DNA of 64,000 nucleotides from Paracoccus albus (lineage in GTDB: Bacteria; Pseudomonadota; Alphaproteobacteria; Rhodobacterales; Rhodobacteraceae): contig NZ_CP115775.1 of assembly GCF_027913035.1 (NCBI RefSeq), forward strand, positions 248,001-312,000, written 5' to 3'. Made by a program: the position numbers and the translations under genes. The notes under the pieces were generated by a model. That model searched no databases, was not told the DNA's origin, and saw only the letters and a list, made by a program, of their open reading frames with translations. Of the stretch, positions 1-8,574 are shown piece after piece (position 1 is the first letter of the stretch; every line of letters starts with the position of its first letter).

Positions 1-1206
1 CAACAGCCCTGGCAAGAAGGTTGCGCCGCCAGTTGTCGGGACCGGAGAGTTGGGATCGAATGTCCAGCTTCGCGAATTTGGTGATGACGGTTTGGTTTGA
101 CGCAGCCGATCACCGTCCAGATGCAGTTCCAGGCGCGATTCCTCGGGAAGCGGCCAGTCATCCGCCTCGTGCCAGATATTGGTCCCAGTCTGGAACCACG
201 ACACCATGGGACGGCGGGGCATGCGTCCCGAAAATATATCGGAGAAGAAATCGAGCTGTGCATCCGAAAGCATCGCAGTCGAGGCAGTATAGCCGTGCCA
301 CATCTCGCCTTGCCGGTCTTTGGGATTGCCATGCGACCAAGGGCCGATGATCAGGCGATCCGGGCAGTCGCAGGCGTGCTGATAGCGGGCGCGGGCAGTC
401 TCGAACAACTCGATCGACCCCTCTGCAAACAGGTCGTTCCAGCCTGCGGTGACCAGCATCGCCACGCGGCATTGCGCCAGATCGTCAAGGTGCTCTCGGT
501 CGCTGGAAGAGGCGAGGGCGCGATCAACGTCCAGCCATTCCCTCGCATACGGGGCCAGTTCATACAGGTCATCGGCGATGTCAGGAAGATCGCCATAGGC
601 GGCATCAGGGTCAGTCAGCAGCCGTGCCATAAAGGCCTGCAATCGCTCTGCCGCCTCTGCTTCCATACTCGGCAGGCGACGAGCAAGATCGGCGGGACCG
701 AGCGCCTCGATGATCCACAGCAGGACAAAGCCCAGTTCGATCGCGCCGCCGCGATATGTCCATGTCTCACCGTGCCGTGCCGTGGTCAGTTGAGGAGAGA
801 TGGCGAGGAGTCCGGGCGGGTTTTCGGCCGCTGCGAGGACCTGCGTGGCGCCAACGTAAGAGGCACCGAACATTCCGACCTGGCCGTTGCAGAATGGTTG
901 CTTCAGAAGCCAGGCGATGGTGTCGGCGCCGTCTTTGCCCTCATGCAGGAAGGGATCGAATTCGCCATCAGAGCCATAGCGGCCGCGCGTATCTTGCACC
1001 ATGACCGCCATGCCGCGCCTGAGTGCAGACTGGAATTCCAGCGCCGAGATATACTGCGCGCCATGTACGTCCGCGCGCCGGTATGGTGTGCGCTGCAACA
1101 GCACCGGCCAGGGGCCATCGCCATCAGGCAGCCAGACGTCGCCGCGCAGAATTGTTCCGTCGCGCATCGCGGTCTCGACACTGTCGAGAATGGTAAAACG
1201 TTTCAT
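1..1206 (-). CDS. CocE/NonD family hydrolase, 3' end beyond the window
   Basis: About 400 codons are open from the ATG at 1206 to the left edge, so the C-terminus is missing. The product is an alpha/beta-hydrolase of the CocE/NonD (X-Pro dipeptidyl-peptidase-like) acyl-esterase family. Supporting motifs are the early R-T-P-Y segment near residue 40, Q-D-T-R-G-R near 71-76, the nucleophile elbow G-A-S-Y-V-G with Ser116, and F-D-P-x-x-P-V-P-T-x-G-G in the last visible part, which is typical of the jelly-roll domain of this family. No signal peptide is seen, so it is probably cytoplasmic. It starts 12 nt after the permease stop and is co-oriented, so it is likely the distal gene of the sugar-importer operon. 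It may deacylate or hydrolyse the imported compound; that role is inference. Confidence 0.85.
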   Translation of the reverse strand, partial: MKRFTILDSVETAMRDGTILRGDVWLPDGDGPWPVLLQRTPYRRADVHGAQYISALEFQSALRRGMAVMVQDTRGRYGSDGEFDPFLHEGKDGADTIAWLLKQPFCNGQVGMFGASYVGATQVLAAAENPPGLLAISPQLTTARHGETWTYRGGAIELGFVLLWIIEALGPADLARRLPSMEAEAAERLQAFMARLLTDPDAAYGDLPDIADDLYELAPYAREWLDVDRALASSSDREHLDDLAQCRVAMLVTAGWNDLFAEGSIELFETARARYQHACDCPDRLIIGPWSHGNPKDRQGEMWHGYTASTAMLSDAQLDFFSDIFSGRMPRRPMVSWFQTGTNIWHEADDWPLPEESRLELHLDGDRLRQTKPSSPNSRSWTFDPNSPVPTTGGATFLPGLL

Positions 1207-1218
1207 CGAACTGTCTTC

Positions 1219-2196
1219 TCAGCGCGCAATGAAGCGCTGACGGAGCTGGTCGAAAGAGACCGCGAGGATCAGTAGTATGCCGGCTGCGACCTGTTGCCAG
1301 GTCGAGTTGATGTTCATCAGCGTCATGCCATTATTGAGGACGCCGACGATGAGCAAACCCAGAATTGTGCCGAACATTGACCCGATGCCGCCTTTCAGGC
1401 TGGTGCCGCCGAGAATAATGGCTGTGACCACCGCAAGCTCCAGACCGACACCTGTTGTGCCGGAGGTAGAGCCCAGTTGCGATGCACTAACCAGTCCCGT
1501 CAAGGCCATACAGATGCCCGAGGCGATGAATGCGAGAAACAGGGTACGTTTGGTGCGAATTCCGACCAGACGGGCCGCGCTTTCATTCGCGCCAATTGCA
1601 TAGATCGTCCGGCCAAAGACGGTTTTTGCCAGAAGCACGCCGACGGCGATGGCTACTATGACGAATAACAGCGCTGACAATGGGATATCGAAAAGCGGAC
1701 GATAGATGGCCCAATCAAAACCATTGACACGGACGCTGGACGCGCCGCCGATGGACAGTGTCAGCCCACGGAAAATGGCCAGCGTACCTAGTGTTGTAAT
1801 CAGTGCATTGACACCGACGACCGTGACCAGAAACCCGTTCAGCGCACCGATTCCTATACCGGTCGCCAACGCTACCAGGATTGCCGGGAAAATTCCCATC
1901 GCATTCGCAGCGAGCGCGAATATCAGTGCGACGAATGCCATGCCGCTGCCGACCGAAAGATCGAATTGTCCGCCAATCAGAAGGATAGTGCCACCCGCGG
2001 CGAGGATGCCGGTGATCGACATGGCGGTGAAGATATTGACCCAGTTCGGCCATGTGAGAAAGAACGGAGAGCTGAACGAGAAGAAGGCCACTTCCAGCAA
2101 CAGAAACACCATAAGTGCAGCGGATTCAGGCAGTGCTAATCCACTCCGCGATGTGTTTCTCTGGTTGTCGGTGCCGCTTTGGGACTGGTCAATCAT
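1219..2196 (-). CDS. Ribose/sugar ABC transporter permease (RbsC family)
   Basis: A 325-residue integral membrane protein with the hydrophobic pattern of BPD_transp_2 permeases of CUT2 sugar importers (ribose, galactose, xylose, autoinducer-2). Typical pieces are the G-G-Q-F-D-L-S-V-G segment near residues 75-85, the N-G-F-L-V-T loop near 120, and G-G-T-S-L-K-G-G-I-G-S near 263-273, which contacts the ATPase. The start overlaps the upstream ATPase stop by 8 nt, indicating translational coupling. It should form the homodimeric membrane channel for the binding protein encoded at 3685-4710. The substrate cannot be read from sequence; the neighbouring AraA-like isomerase suggests a pentose, deoxyhexose or related aldose. 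Confidence 0.9.
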   Translation of the reverse strand: MIDQSQSGTDNQRNTSRSGLALPESAALMVFLLLEVAFFSFSSPFFLTWPNWVNIFTAMSITGILAAGGTILLIGGQFDLSVGSGMAFVALIFALAANAMGIFPAILVALATGIGIGALNGFLVTVVGVNALITTLGTLAIFRGLTLSIGGASSVRVNGFDWAIYRPLFDIPLSALLFVIVAIAVGVLLAKTVFGRTIYAIGANESAARLVGIRTKRTLFLAFIASGICMALTGLVSASQLGSTSGTTGVGLELAVVTAIILGGTSLKGGIGSMFGTILGLLIVGVLNNGMTLMNINSTWQQVAAGILLILAVSFDQLRQRFIAR

Positions 2197-3694
2197 GTTG
2201 TCCTCCTCCGGCCAGCCGGGTCAGATTGGCGACCGAGATGTCTTCGCGGGACAGCCCTGCCGTCATGCGTCCGCGCACCATGATGACGGCGCGGGTGGCA
2301 GCGTGGACGATGTCCTCATAATCTGAACTGGCGATCAGGATGGCATGGCCATCGCGCGCAAGCTCGCGCAGCAGCTGATAAATTTCCTCTCGCGCGCCGA
2401 CGTCGACGCCGCGTGTGGGTTCGACCAGTAGAAGCAGGCGCGATCCGTTTTCCAGCCAGCGGCCAAGCAAGACCTTTTGCTGGTTTCCGCCGGAAAGGTT
2501 CACAATCGGCTCTGACCCATCCGGACTGGAACGGACGCGAAGCCTCCTGTGCCATTTGGCAAAGGCACGTGTTTCCGATTCGCGGCCAAGAAACCGGCCG
2601 TTTGCCAACCGGCGCCAACTCGGCGCGGCAAGGTTTTCCGCAGAGCGGCACGGCCCGAAAATGCCGTCGCCCTTTCGGTCAGAGGGCAGAAAGCCGATGC
2701 CTTGGGCAATCGCTTCTGCCGGGTGGTCAAATGCGACCTCCTTGCCGTCAAGCCGGATAGAGCCGCCTTCGCGCAGATCCGCGCCAAAAAGCGTCGCAGC
2801 GATTTCGGGTACACCAGATCCGATCTTGCCGTACAGCCCGACGATTTCACCCGGCGCCACGTACAGGTCAACTTCCTCGAAGCCGTCGCCGGAAAGTCCC
2901 TTGACCTCGAGCATCGGTTTGGCCGGGCCGTCAAAGCGGTAATCCTCGTCCGAGCTCTGAAGTTCGCGACCGACCATCGCTGTCACCACAGATGCCTGAT
3001 CGACCGAACCGACATCCTTGTCCAGCGATACGCGCCCGTCGCGCAACACACACACGCGGTCGGCAAGGGCGAACACCTCATCAAGCCGATGGGTGATATA
3101 AAGGATCGCCGTGCCATTCTGTTTCATGCGCCGGACCAGGTCGAAAAGCCTCTGCGTTTCGGCATCAGAAAGCGCGGCTGTCGGTTCGTCAAAAATCACG
3201 CAGCGTGAAGCACCGATCGAAGCGCGCGCGATCTCTATGATCTGACGCTCACCAAGCCGCAGGGTTGAAGCCTTTGCATCCAGAGGAATGTCGGCCCCGA
3301 GCGATTGAAGCGCGTTCGTCGCTCGACGGCGCATTTCACCACGGTCAATAAAGCCACGACGTGTTGGCAGAGCGCCCAGAGTGATGTTCTCAGCGACGCT
3401 AAGCGTCGGCGCATCGGCAATCTCTTGTGCGATTAGCCGGATACCGGCATCACGAGCCTGCCCAACCGACCGTATTGCGATGGGTTCGCCATCTATGGCA
3501 ATTTCGCCGTCATCGGGAGCATGATCGCCTGCCAGAATCCGTACGAAGGTCGACTTTCCGGCACCGTTTTCTCCCAAAAGCGCTGTCACGGTGCCGGGCG
3601 AGAGGTCCAGATCAACCCCGTGCAGAACCCTGACCGGTCCGAAGGACTTGCGGATACCCCGGACCGAAAGGAAGGGTCGATCACTCAGCTGCAT
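2189..3694 (-). CDS. Sugar ABC transporter ATP-binding protein (RbsA/MglA family)
   Basis: A 501-residue tandem ATPase of the CUT2 type. The first nucleotide-binding domain has a canonical Walker A (G-E-N-G-A-G-K-S, about residues 41-48) and Walker B I-F-D-E-P-T-A-A-L. The second domain has the degenerate Walker A usual for this family (G-K-I-G-S-G) but a full signature L-S-G-G-N-Q-Q-K near 405. It overlaps the upstream binding-protein gene by 10 nt and the downstream permease by 8 nt, a tightly coupled importer operon. It energises transport at the inner face of the cytoplasmic membrane. Family assignment is secure; the substrate is not. Confidence 0.92.
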   Translation of the reverse strand: MQLSDRPFLSVRGIRKSFGPVRVLHGVDLDLSPGTVTALLGENGAGKSTFVRILAGDHAPDDGEIAIDGEPIAIRSVGQARDAGIRLIAQEIADAPTLSVAENITLGALPTRRGFIDRGEMRRRATNALQSLGADIPLDAKASTLRLGERQIIEIARASIGASRCVIFDEPTAALSDAETQRLFDLVRRMKQNGTAILYITHRLDEVFALADRVCVLRDGRVSLDKDVGSVDQASVVTAMVGRELQSSDEDYRFDGPAKPMLEVKGLSGDGFEEVDLYVAPGEIVGLYGKIGSGVPEIAATLFGADLREGGSIRLDGKEVAFDHPAEAIAQGIGFLPSDRKGDGIFGPCRSAENLAAPSWRRLANGRFLGRESETRAFAKWHRRLRVRSSPDGSEPIVNLSGGNQQKVLLGRWLENGSRLLLLVEPTRGVDVGAREEIYQLLRELARDGHAILIASSDYEDIVHAATRAVIMVRGRMTAGLSREDISVANLTRLAGGGQHD

Positions 3695-4710
3695 GACATT
3701 CCCGGATAGAATTCGGCCATGTTCTCTTGGGTTATGACCTCATGCGGTACAAGGATCTGTTCGGCGATCTCTTCACCCTTGATTGCTTTGATCAGGTTCG
3801 GCACGATCAGCAGCGCGCATTTTTCGGGAAAATAGGCTGCCGATGCGATGAAGTTCGGCGCGGTCCAGATCTGGCAGTTATCCGGATCGAAATTCTGCAC
3901 GCCAAGATAAAGGTTCTCTGTCCGGCCCTGACTGCGCGCGGCAGCAAGCGCACCGGTGATAACGTCTTCATTGATTCCGACTGTGATTACACGCTCTGCG
4001 CCGGGCAGAGCGGTGAGAGTATCCATCATCTGTCGCTGCGCCGTATCGGCCTGACCGCCCGCGCCGGTGTCGATGATGCGTTCGTTATTGACCGGACCGC
4101 AGACGGACTCAAAGCCTTCGCGAATACCATCCATGCGCATGTCGTTGACGACGCCGACGGCCAGTGATTCCAGCGAGACCCAGGCATCATGCTCACACTC
4201 GAAATTTTCCTGAAAATAGCGTCCGAGTTCATATCCGACGATCTGTCCGGCATATTCATTTGCCGCGCCCACAAATGCTTTCTGGCAGGGCTGCTGTTCG
4301 ATATCGATGGCGATCACTGGCACCTGCGGTCCTTCGGCGCAGATATTTGCAGCCGCGGCCGCGTCGGCCTGAAAGGTAATCAGGCCGTCGACCTCTTGGG
4401 TGCGAAACTGGCGCGCACAGTTGAGGGCCTCGGCGGCGTTCAGTTTGCTATCACAGGTGACCAGTTCAAACCCCGCAGTGGCGGCGGCTTCTTCCATACC
4501 GGTCTGAAGAGCTTCCGGGAAAGGAACACCCAGCGCTAGCTGGGTAAAGCCGATGGTCAGCCCCTCGCCCATGCCCGCCTCAATTGGTGCGAATTCTGCG
4601 ACGGCATCGGGTGGCGTTGGTGCGTCTTGCGCGAACACAGTTCCCGCGAAAAGTGTCGCGAAGGTTGCAAGGCCGACGATCCGGCCGTTCGGTTTCCATT
4701 CAAGAATCAT
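3685..4710 (-). CDS. Sugar ABC transporter substrate-binding protein (RbsB-like, periplasmic)
   Basis: A 341-residue Peripla_BP_4-type binding protein. A Sec signal peptide spans about residues 1-27, ending A-G-T-V-F-A-Q. The mature part has the features of class I sugar-binding proteins, including a G-L-I-T-F-Q-A-D segment in the first lobe and V-I-A-I-D-I-E near the hinge. A good Shine-Dalgarno (GGGAGGAA) precedes the ATG. It is the first transport gene after the isomerase, 33 nt downstream of it, and overlaps the ATPase gene. It delivers an unidentified sugar to the permease and ATPase encoded just downstream. Confidence 0.88.
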   Translation of the reverse strand: MILEWKPNGRIVGLATFATLFAGTVFAQDAPTPPDAVAEFAPIEAGMGEGLTIGFTQLALGVPFPEALQTGMEEAAATAGFELVTCDSKLNAAEALNCARQFRTQEVDGLITFQADAAAAANICAEGPQVPVIAIDIEQQPCQKAFVGAANEYAGQIVGYELGRYFQENFECEHDAWVSLESLAVGVVNDMRMDGIREGFESVCGPVNNERIIDTGAGGQADTAQRQMMDTLTALPGAERVITVGINEDVITGALAAARSQGRTENLYLGVQNFDPDNCQIWTAPNFIASAAYFPEKCALLIVPNLIKAIKGEEIAEQILVPHEVITQENMAEFYPGMSCS

Positions 4711-4743
4711 TTCTTCCTCCCATTATCGATTCTTTAACGCGCC

Positions 4744-6195
4744 CTAACAGATGCGCGTAAATTCCAGCCCCAACAGCAGGGCCAGCTTTTCCACCCGGCC
4801 TGCGATATGTCCGACACCTACCGCGCAATGATGCGCCGGGCCCGAGGCGTTCCAACTTTCACAAAAGTTGCGTGCGCCAACAGGGAAACGATAGCGACTG
4901 TTGGTGTTGCCAATCTGAAGAATCGGCCCCTCGACGGATTCGCCCTCTGCGACAAGTAGCTCCACACGCCCCTCCCGTTCAATCACCGACAACAGAGTTA
5001 CAGGGCCGTGGCGGACCGACATTTCGACAGAAAGACCTTTGCCGACCTTGCCGTGATAGACCTCCAGCGGGCGGACTTTCGTCGGGCCCTCGGCAATTGC
5101 GGTATGCCCCGGTCCGTCATGACCCATCAGGACGACATCATCCTCGTAATCCACTGCGTAATATTCTGTGAAAGAGCCGCCCGCGCCGAACGCATCCATG
5201 ATCTTCATGGCCTGCGCGTTCTTGATCTCGTGTTCACCCGCCACGGGCACCCCGGACGCGGTCAGCATCGAACAGCCGAGAATCACCGATGAGATAATGT
5301 CTTCATGCTCGTGACCCGGTACGGATTTGTAGAAATATGCCATCGACCCGATTTGGTGGCGTTCCGCCAACTTAAAGAGCGCCGCCGCAGTCTTGGCCGC
5401 ACGGTCGAGTTCGGCTGGGTCGCAGTCTGGTTGGACGTCAAATTCGGACAGGATCCGGTCAGAAACAGAGCTGATTTCGTTATGGGTCAATTCGTTGCGG
5501 ATCGTGGCAAGGTCGTCCATCTCTAGGAACTCGACAATGGTCCCGAAGGCGGCGCATTGCGCCGTCAGGTCGGAGTAGATGTCGAGCATGCCATTATAGT
5601 AGTGGCCCATGACCCCCAATCTGTTATGCGCCATGATATGCGCCACGCGGGCAGCCTCGACCCAGTCGTCAATCTGGGTGTCGACATGGGCGTCCCCTTC
5701 CAGAACGCCGGTAATCTGATGGACGGCGAAGCCCGCACGCATCAAGACATTTGCGATTTCGGGAACTGGGCAGGCGGCGCAATGCGCCAGCCATTCGCCT
5801 GTCATCGCCCGGCGATTGCCCAACGCATTGAACTTAACATAGTCGATCGCAGCTTCTGGCTGGAGGTTCAGTATCACCACCGGCACGCCCGCACGCCGCA
5901 CTACCGGCAGAACTGTAGATGATAGGGCATAGGTGGTCACATGCAGGAAGAGCAAGTCAATATCTGCGGCGCGAAATGCATGCCCGGCTTTCACTGCGGC
6001 ATCTGTCGTGTCGATCAGGCCGAGATTGACGATTTCAATTCCTGGTCGTTGCAGCTTCGCATCGACAAGGCCGACATAGCTGGCCAGCCTTTCATGCAGT
6101 CCGTCGAATTGTGGCCAATAGGCATCGAGGCCGATGCCAAAAAGCCCAATCTTCAAAATGTGTCGATCGGCCCGCGAGCCGTCCGTCCTCGACAT
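4744..6195 (-). CDS. L-arabinose isomerase-like (AraA/fucose isomerase fold) sugar isomerase
   Basis: The product (483 residues from the chosen start) resembles the AraA/FucI superfamily of metal-dependent aldose-ketose isomerases. Candidate metal/catalytic residues stand in the expected order: Glu in G-E-H-E-I-K-N-A, Glu in G-S-F-T-E-Y-Y, His in V-L-M-G-H-D-G-P-G-H and a late His pair in G-P-A-H-H. The N-terminal lobe begins K-I-G-L-F-G-I-G. I prefer the ATG at 6195 because GGAG lies about 8 nt upstream; the frame extends to an ATG at 6282 without a ribosome site. It probably converts the imported aldose to a ketose in the cytoplasm. It is clearly diverged from classical AraA, so arabinose specificity is not claimed, and no partner kinase is visible in this operon. 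Confidence 0.8.
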   Translation of the reverse strand: MSRTDGSRADRHILKIGLFGIGLDAYWPQFDGLHERLASYVGLVDAKLQRPGIEIVNLGLIDTTDAAVKAGHAFRAADIDLLFLHVTTYALSSTVLPVVRRAGVPVVILNLQPEAAIDYVKFNALGNRRAMTGEWLAHCAACPVPEIANVLMRAGFAVHQITGVLEGDAHVDTQIDDWVEAARVAHIMAHNRLGVMGHYYNGMLDIYSDLTAQCAAFGTIVEFLEMDDLATIRNELTHNEISSVSDRILSEFDVQPDCDPAELDRAAKTAAALFKLAERHQIGSMAYFYKSVPGHEHEDIISSVILGCSMLTASGVPVAGEHEIKNAQAMKIMDAFGAGGSFTEYYAVDYEDDVVLMGHDGPGHTAIAEGPTKVRPLEVYHGKVGKGLSVEMSVRHGPVTLLSVIEREGRVELLVAEGESVEGPILQIGNTNSRYRFPVGARNFCESWNASGPAHHCAVGVGHIAGRVEKLALLLGLEFTRIC

Positions 6196-6252
6196 ATTCG
6201 CTCCGCTCGATCCGGTCACTTCGTCCGTCGGATGGCTGTCCAAGTCGTATCC

Positions 6253-6347
6253 GAAAAATGATCCTATCATCGATATTAACATTCGGAATTCGTCTGTTAA
6301 CGTTGTATGTTTTTCGAAAAGTGACCTTTTACATATGAAAAATGATC
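6253..6347. promoter_or_regulatory. Divergent control region between isomerase operon and AraC-type regulator
   Basis: The 146-nt intergenic stretch 6196-6341 is AT-rich and carries an exact 11-nt direct repeat, GAAAAATGATC, at 6253-6263 and 6337-6347, 84 nt apart (about eight helical turns). The second copy overlaps the predicted start codon of the regulator gene. Direct repeats spaced by whole turns are what AraC-family dimers often bind, so these are candidate half-sites for control of the sugar operon and for autoregulation. Binding is inference. Confidence 0.4.
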
Positions 6348-7247
6348 ATAGCCCCATCCGAAGACTATTTCGCCTATATGCCGCGGAACCGGCTTTGTGA
6401 GATCTGGGGATGCACGGCATTGTCTACCGGCTTCACCCGAATAGCGCCGGGTTCCGCGTATCCGCCCGTTCGGCATCCGGATGATCATCACTTCGTGTGG
6501 CAGCGCGGGCGTACATTGCAGGCCTATCAGTTCGCGCTTATCAGCGAGGGTCAGGGTCGGCTGGAGGCCGCGCCCGACGAGGCAAAGCTGCACCAGATCC
6601 AGGCTGGCGATGTTATCCTGCTTTTTCCCGGTATCTGGCACCGTTTTGCGCCCGATCCTGAAACTGGCTGGACCGAAAGCTGGATCGAATGCACAGGATC
6701 AGCCTTCGATCGGATGTTAGAGATGGGGCTTCTCTCGCCGGAACGCCCGGTGTGGCACGCTGGCGATGCTGCGCGGGAAATCTTCAAATATATCCACAAT
6801 CTCTCGCGTGAGGATGCACTGGGCAACCAGTCTCAGATATCAACACTCGGACTGACGCTGCTGGCCGCTTGCTGTGGGACCGGGCTACGCCCCGAAATGG
6901 ATCAGTTGAAAATGGTCGAGCGTGCGCGCCGTATTCTGATGGAGGAAAGTGGCGAGCCGCCGCCGCTTAATCAACTGGCCCGACGTCTTGGCACAAGCTA
7001 TTCCACGCTTCGGCGGCTATTTCGTGAGCATGCCGGCATGTCGCTTAAGCAGTACCAGACCGAGGTCAGAATCCGCCGCGCATGTGAGTTGCTCCGAAGC
7101 TCTGACCAGTCGGTAAAGGAAATCGCGGGCCATCTGGGTTACAGTTCGGCCTTCCATTTCTCGGCGCAGTTTCGGAAATCTACCGGCCTCCCGCCCTCGC
7201 TATGGCGGGACCGCAACGCAGTCCGCTGGTTATCGGCGCGACGTTGA
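6342..7247 (+). CDS. AraC family transcriptional regulator
   Basis: A 301-residue regulator. The N-terminal part is a cupin-like sensor: H-P-D-D-H-H-F-V-W near residue 48, then G-D-V-I-L-L-F-P-G-I-W-H-R near 88-100. Residues about 195-295 form the double helix-turn-helix DNA-binding domain, with L-N-Q-L-A-R-R-L-G-T-S in the first and V-K-E-I-A-G-H-L-G-Y-S-S-A-F-H-F in the second. It is divergent from the isomerase/ABC operon and most simply controls it in response to the sugar or its isomer. The start at 6342 has no good ribosome site and lies inside a repeated motif, so a slightly later start (for example 6378) is possible. Confidence 0.85.
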   Translation: MIIAPSEDYFAYMPRNRLCEIWGCTALSTGFTRIAPGSAYPPVRHPDDHHFVWQRGRTLQAYQFALISEGQGRLEAAPDEAKLHQIQAGDVILLFPGIWHRFAPDPETGWTESWIECTGSAFDRMLEMGLLSPERPVWHAGDAAREIFKYIHNLSREDALGNQSQISTLGLTLLAACCGTGLRPEMDQLKMVERARRILMEESGEPPPLNQLARRLGTSYSTLRRLFREHAGMSLKQYQTEVRIRRACELLRSSDQSVKEIAGHLGYSSAFHFSAQFRKSTGLPPSLWRDRNAVRWLSARR

Positions 7248-7248
7248 A

Positions 7249-7272
7249 CGGCAGCGGATTAGGCCGCTGCCG
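7249..7272. terminator. Hairpin between convergent araC-type gene and rhaI
   Basis: A perfect 9-bp inverted repeat (CGGCAGCGG at 7249-7257, CCGCTGCCG at 7264-7272, 6-nt loop) lies in the 47-nt gap between two convergent genes. There is no T-run on either side, so it is at best a non-canonical, possibly bidirectional, terminator. Confidence 0.35.
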
Positions 7273-7294
7273 CTGCTGGCATGTGCGGTTTGGT

Positions 7295-8569
7295 TCAGAC
7301 GATGCCGCCGCCCCCGCCCGCTGACCTTGGGCGATTGGCTGCGACCTGTGCCCGATAGCCCGAGGCGCGATAGACCGACACCGGATCAATAGCTGCCCCC
7401 GCGCGTCGGCGCGCCGTGGCCAGAATGGGTTCGACATCGGTGCGGAAGGCCGCGCGCAGCGTCGCCGCCGCCATCAGCGCGTCATTTGCCTGACGGTATT
7501 CCTCCAATGCGGAGCGGTCGACAAGGCTTGCCTGAACATATGCGCGCTGGATCTCGCAGGCGCTGACGATCAGGCTTTCGATAGGGTCGGTGACGTTATG
7601 GCTCTGGTCAATCATATGGGCGAGATTAAGGCCTGGTGTATCCTCCAACTCGACCAACTCGTTGAAGACGAGGAACAGCCGGAATGGGTCAATCGTGCCG
7701 CTGTCCAGATCGTCATCGCCATATTTGCTGTCATTGAAATGGAAGCCGCCCAACTTTCCTGCGCGGATCAGTCGGGCGACGATCATCTCGATATTCACAT
7801 TGGGGGCGTGGTGGCCAAGGTCCACAAGGCATTTCGCTTGATCGCCCAGTTCCTGCGCGATCATCAGGCTGGTGCCCCAATCCTGCACGACGGTCGAGTA
7901 GAAGGCGGGCTCGTAGATCTTGTGCTCGCTGAAAATCCGCCAGTCCTCGGGCAGCGCCGCATAGACCTGTTTCATCGCGTCCAGATAGCGGTCGAACTGC
8001 TGCGACAGCGAGGTCTGGCCGGGAAAGTTCGACCCGTCGCCGATCCAGACCGTCAGCGCCTTCGATCCGATCTTTTCGCCGATCTCGATGCACTCGATAT
8101 TGTGGTCAATCGCCTGCTGGCGCGTCGCCGCGTCGACATGCGAGAGTGAGCCGTATTTGTAGCTGAGCGGATGGTCGTCGTGATCCTGAAACGTATTCGA
8201 ATTCATCGCGTCGAAGCCGAGACCCAGTTCTTCGGCCTTGGCAAGCAGATCCGCGGGATCGGCCTTGTCCCATGGGATATGCAGGCTGACTTTGGGCGTG
8301 GCGCGGGTCAATTGCTGGATCACCCCGCAATCGTCCAGCTTGTCCATGATGCCATTGGGCTCTCCGGTCCCGGGGAAACGGGCGAAGCGGGTGCCGCCGG
8401 TGCCGGTCCCCCAGCTGGGGATGGCGACGCCGAAACCCTCGGCGCGGGTGGTCAGGGCTTCGATATCCACGCCGCGCCGGGCCAGCCTTGCACCGAGCGC
8501 GTTGTAATCCTGGGCCAGATCGGCGGTAGCCTTGGCGTTTTCGGCCTCGATGAGGGATGCGTCGATCAT
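7295..8569 (-). CDS. rhaI: L-rhamnose isomerase RhaI (Pseudomonas stutzeri/Rhizobium subtype)
   Basis: A 424-residue xylose-isomerase-like TIM-barrel enzyme converting L-rhamnose to L-rhamnulose in the cytoplasm. Characteristic segments are I-P-S-W-G-T-G-T-G-G-T-R-F near residue 50, V-W-I-G-D-G-S-N-F-P-G-Q in the middle, F-S-E-H-K-I-Y-E-P-A-F-Y, C-L-V-D-L-G-H-H-A-P with metal-site Asp and His, and G-F-H-F-N-D-S-K-Y. The ATG at 8569 has GGTGA upstream; an in-frame GTG at 8578 that overlaps the rhaD stop is an alternative. It follows rhaD in the same transcript, the order known from the Rhizobium leguminosarum rhamnose locus. This subtype is unrelated in close sequence to E. coli RhaA. Confidence 0.93.
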   Translation of the reverse strand: MIDASLIEAENAKATADLAQDYNALGARLARRGVDIEALTTRAEGFGVAIPSWGTGTGGTRFARFPGTGEPNGIMDKLDDCGVIQQLTRATPKVSLHIPWDKADPADLLAKAEELGLGFDAMNSNTFQDHDDHPLSYKYGSLSHVDAATRQQAIDHNIECIEIGEKIGSKALTVWIGDGSNFPGQTSLSQQFDRYLDAMKQVYAALPEDWRIFSEHKIYEPAFYSTVVQDWGTSLMIAQELGDQAKCLVDLGHHAPNVNIEMIVARLIRAGKLGGFHFNDSKYGDDDLDSGTIDPFRLFLVFNELVELEDTPGLNLAHMIDQSHNVTDPIESLIVSACEIQRAYVQASLVDRSALEEYRQANDALMAAATLRAAFRTDVEPILATARRRAGAAIDPVSVYRASGYRAQVAANRPRSAGGGGGIV

Positions 8570-8574
8570 GGTGC

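Noticed and set aside
97..1275. 392-codon plus-strand ORF opposite the CocE-like gene
   Set aside because: The minus strand encodes a clear CocE/NonD hydrolase with its nucleophile motif; the plus frame is a shadow.
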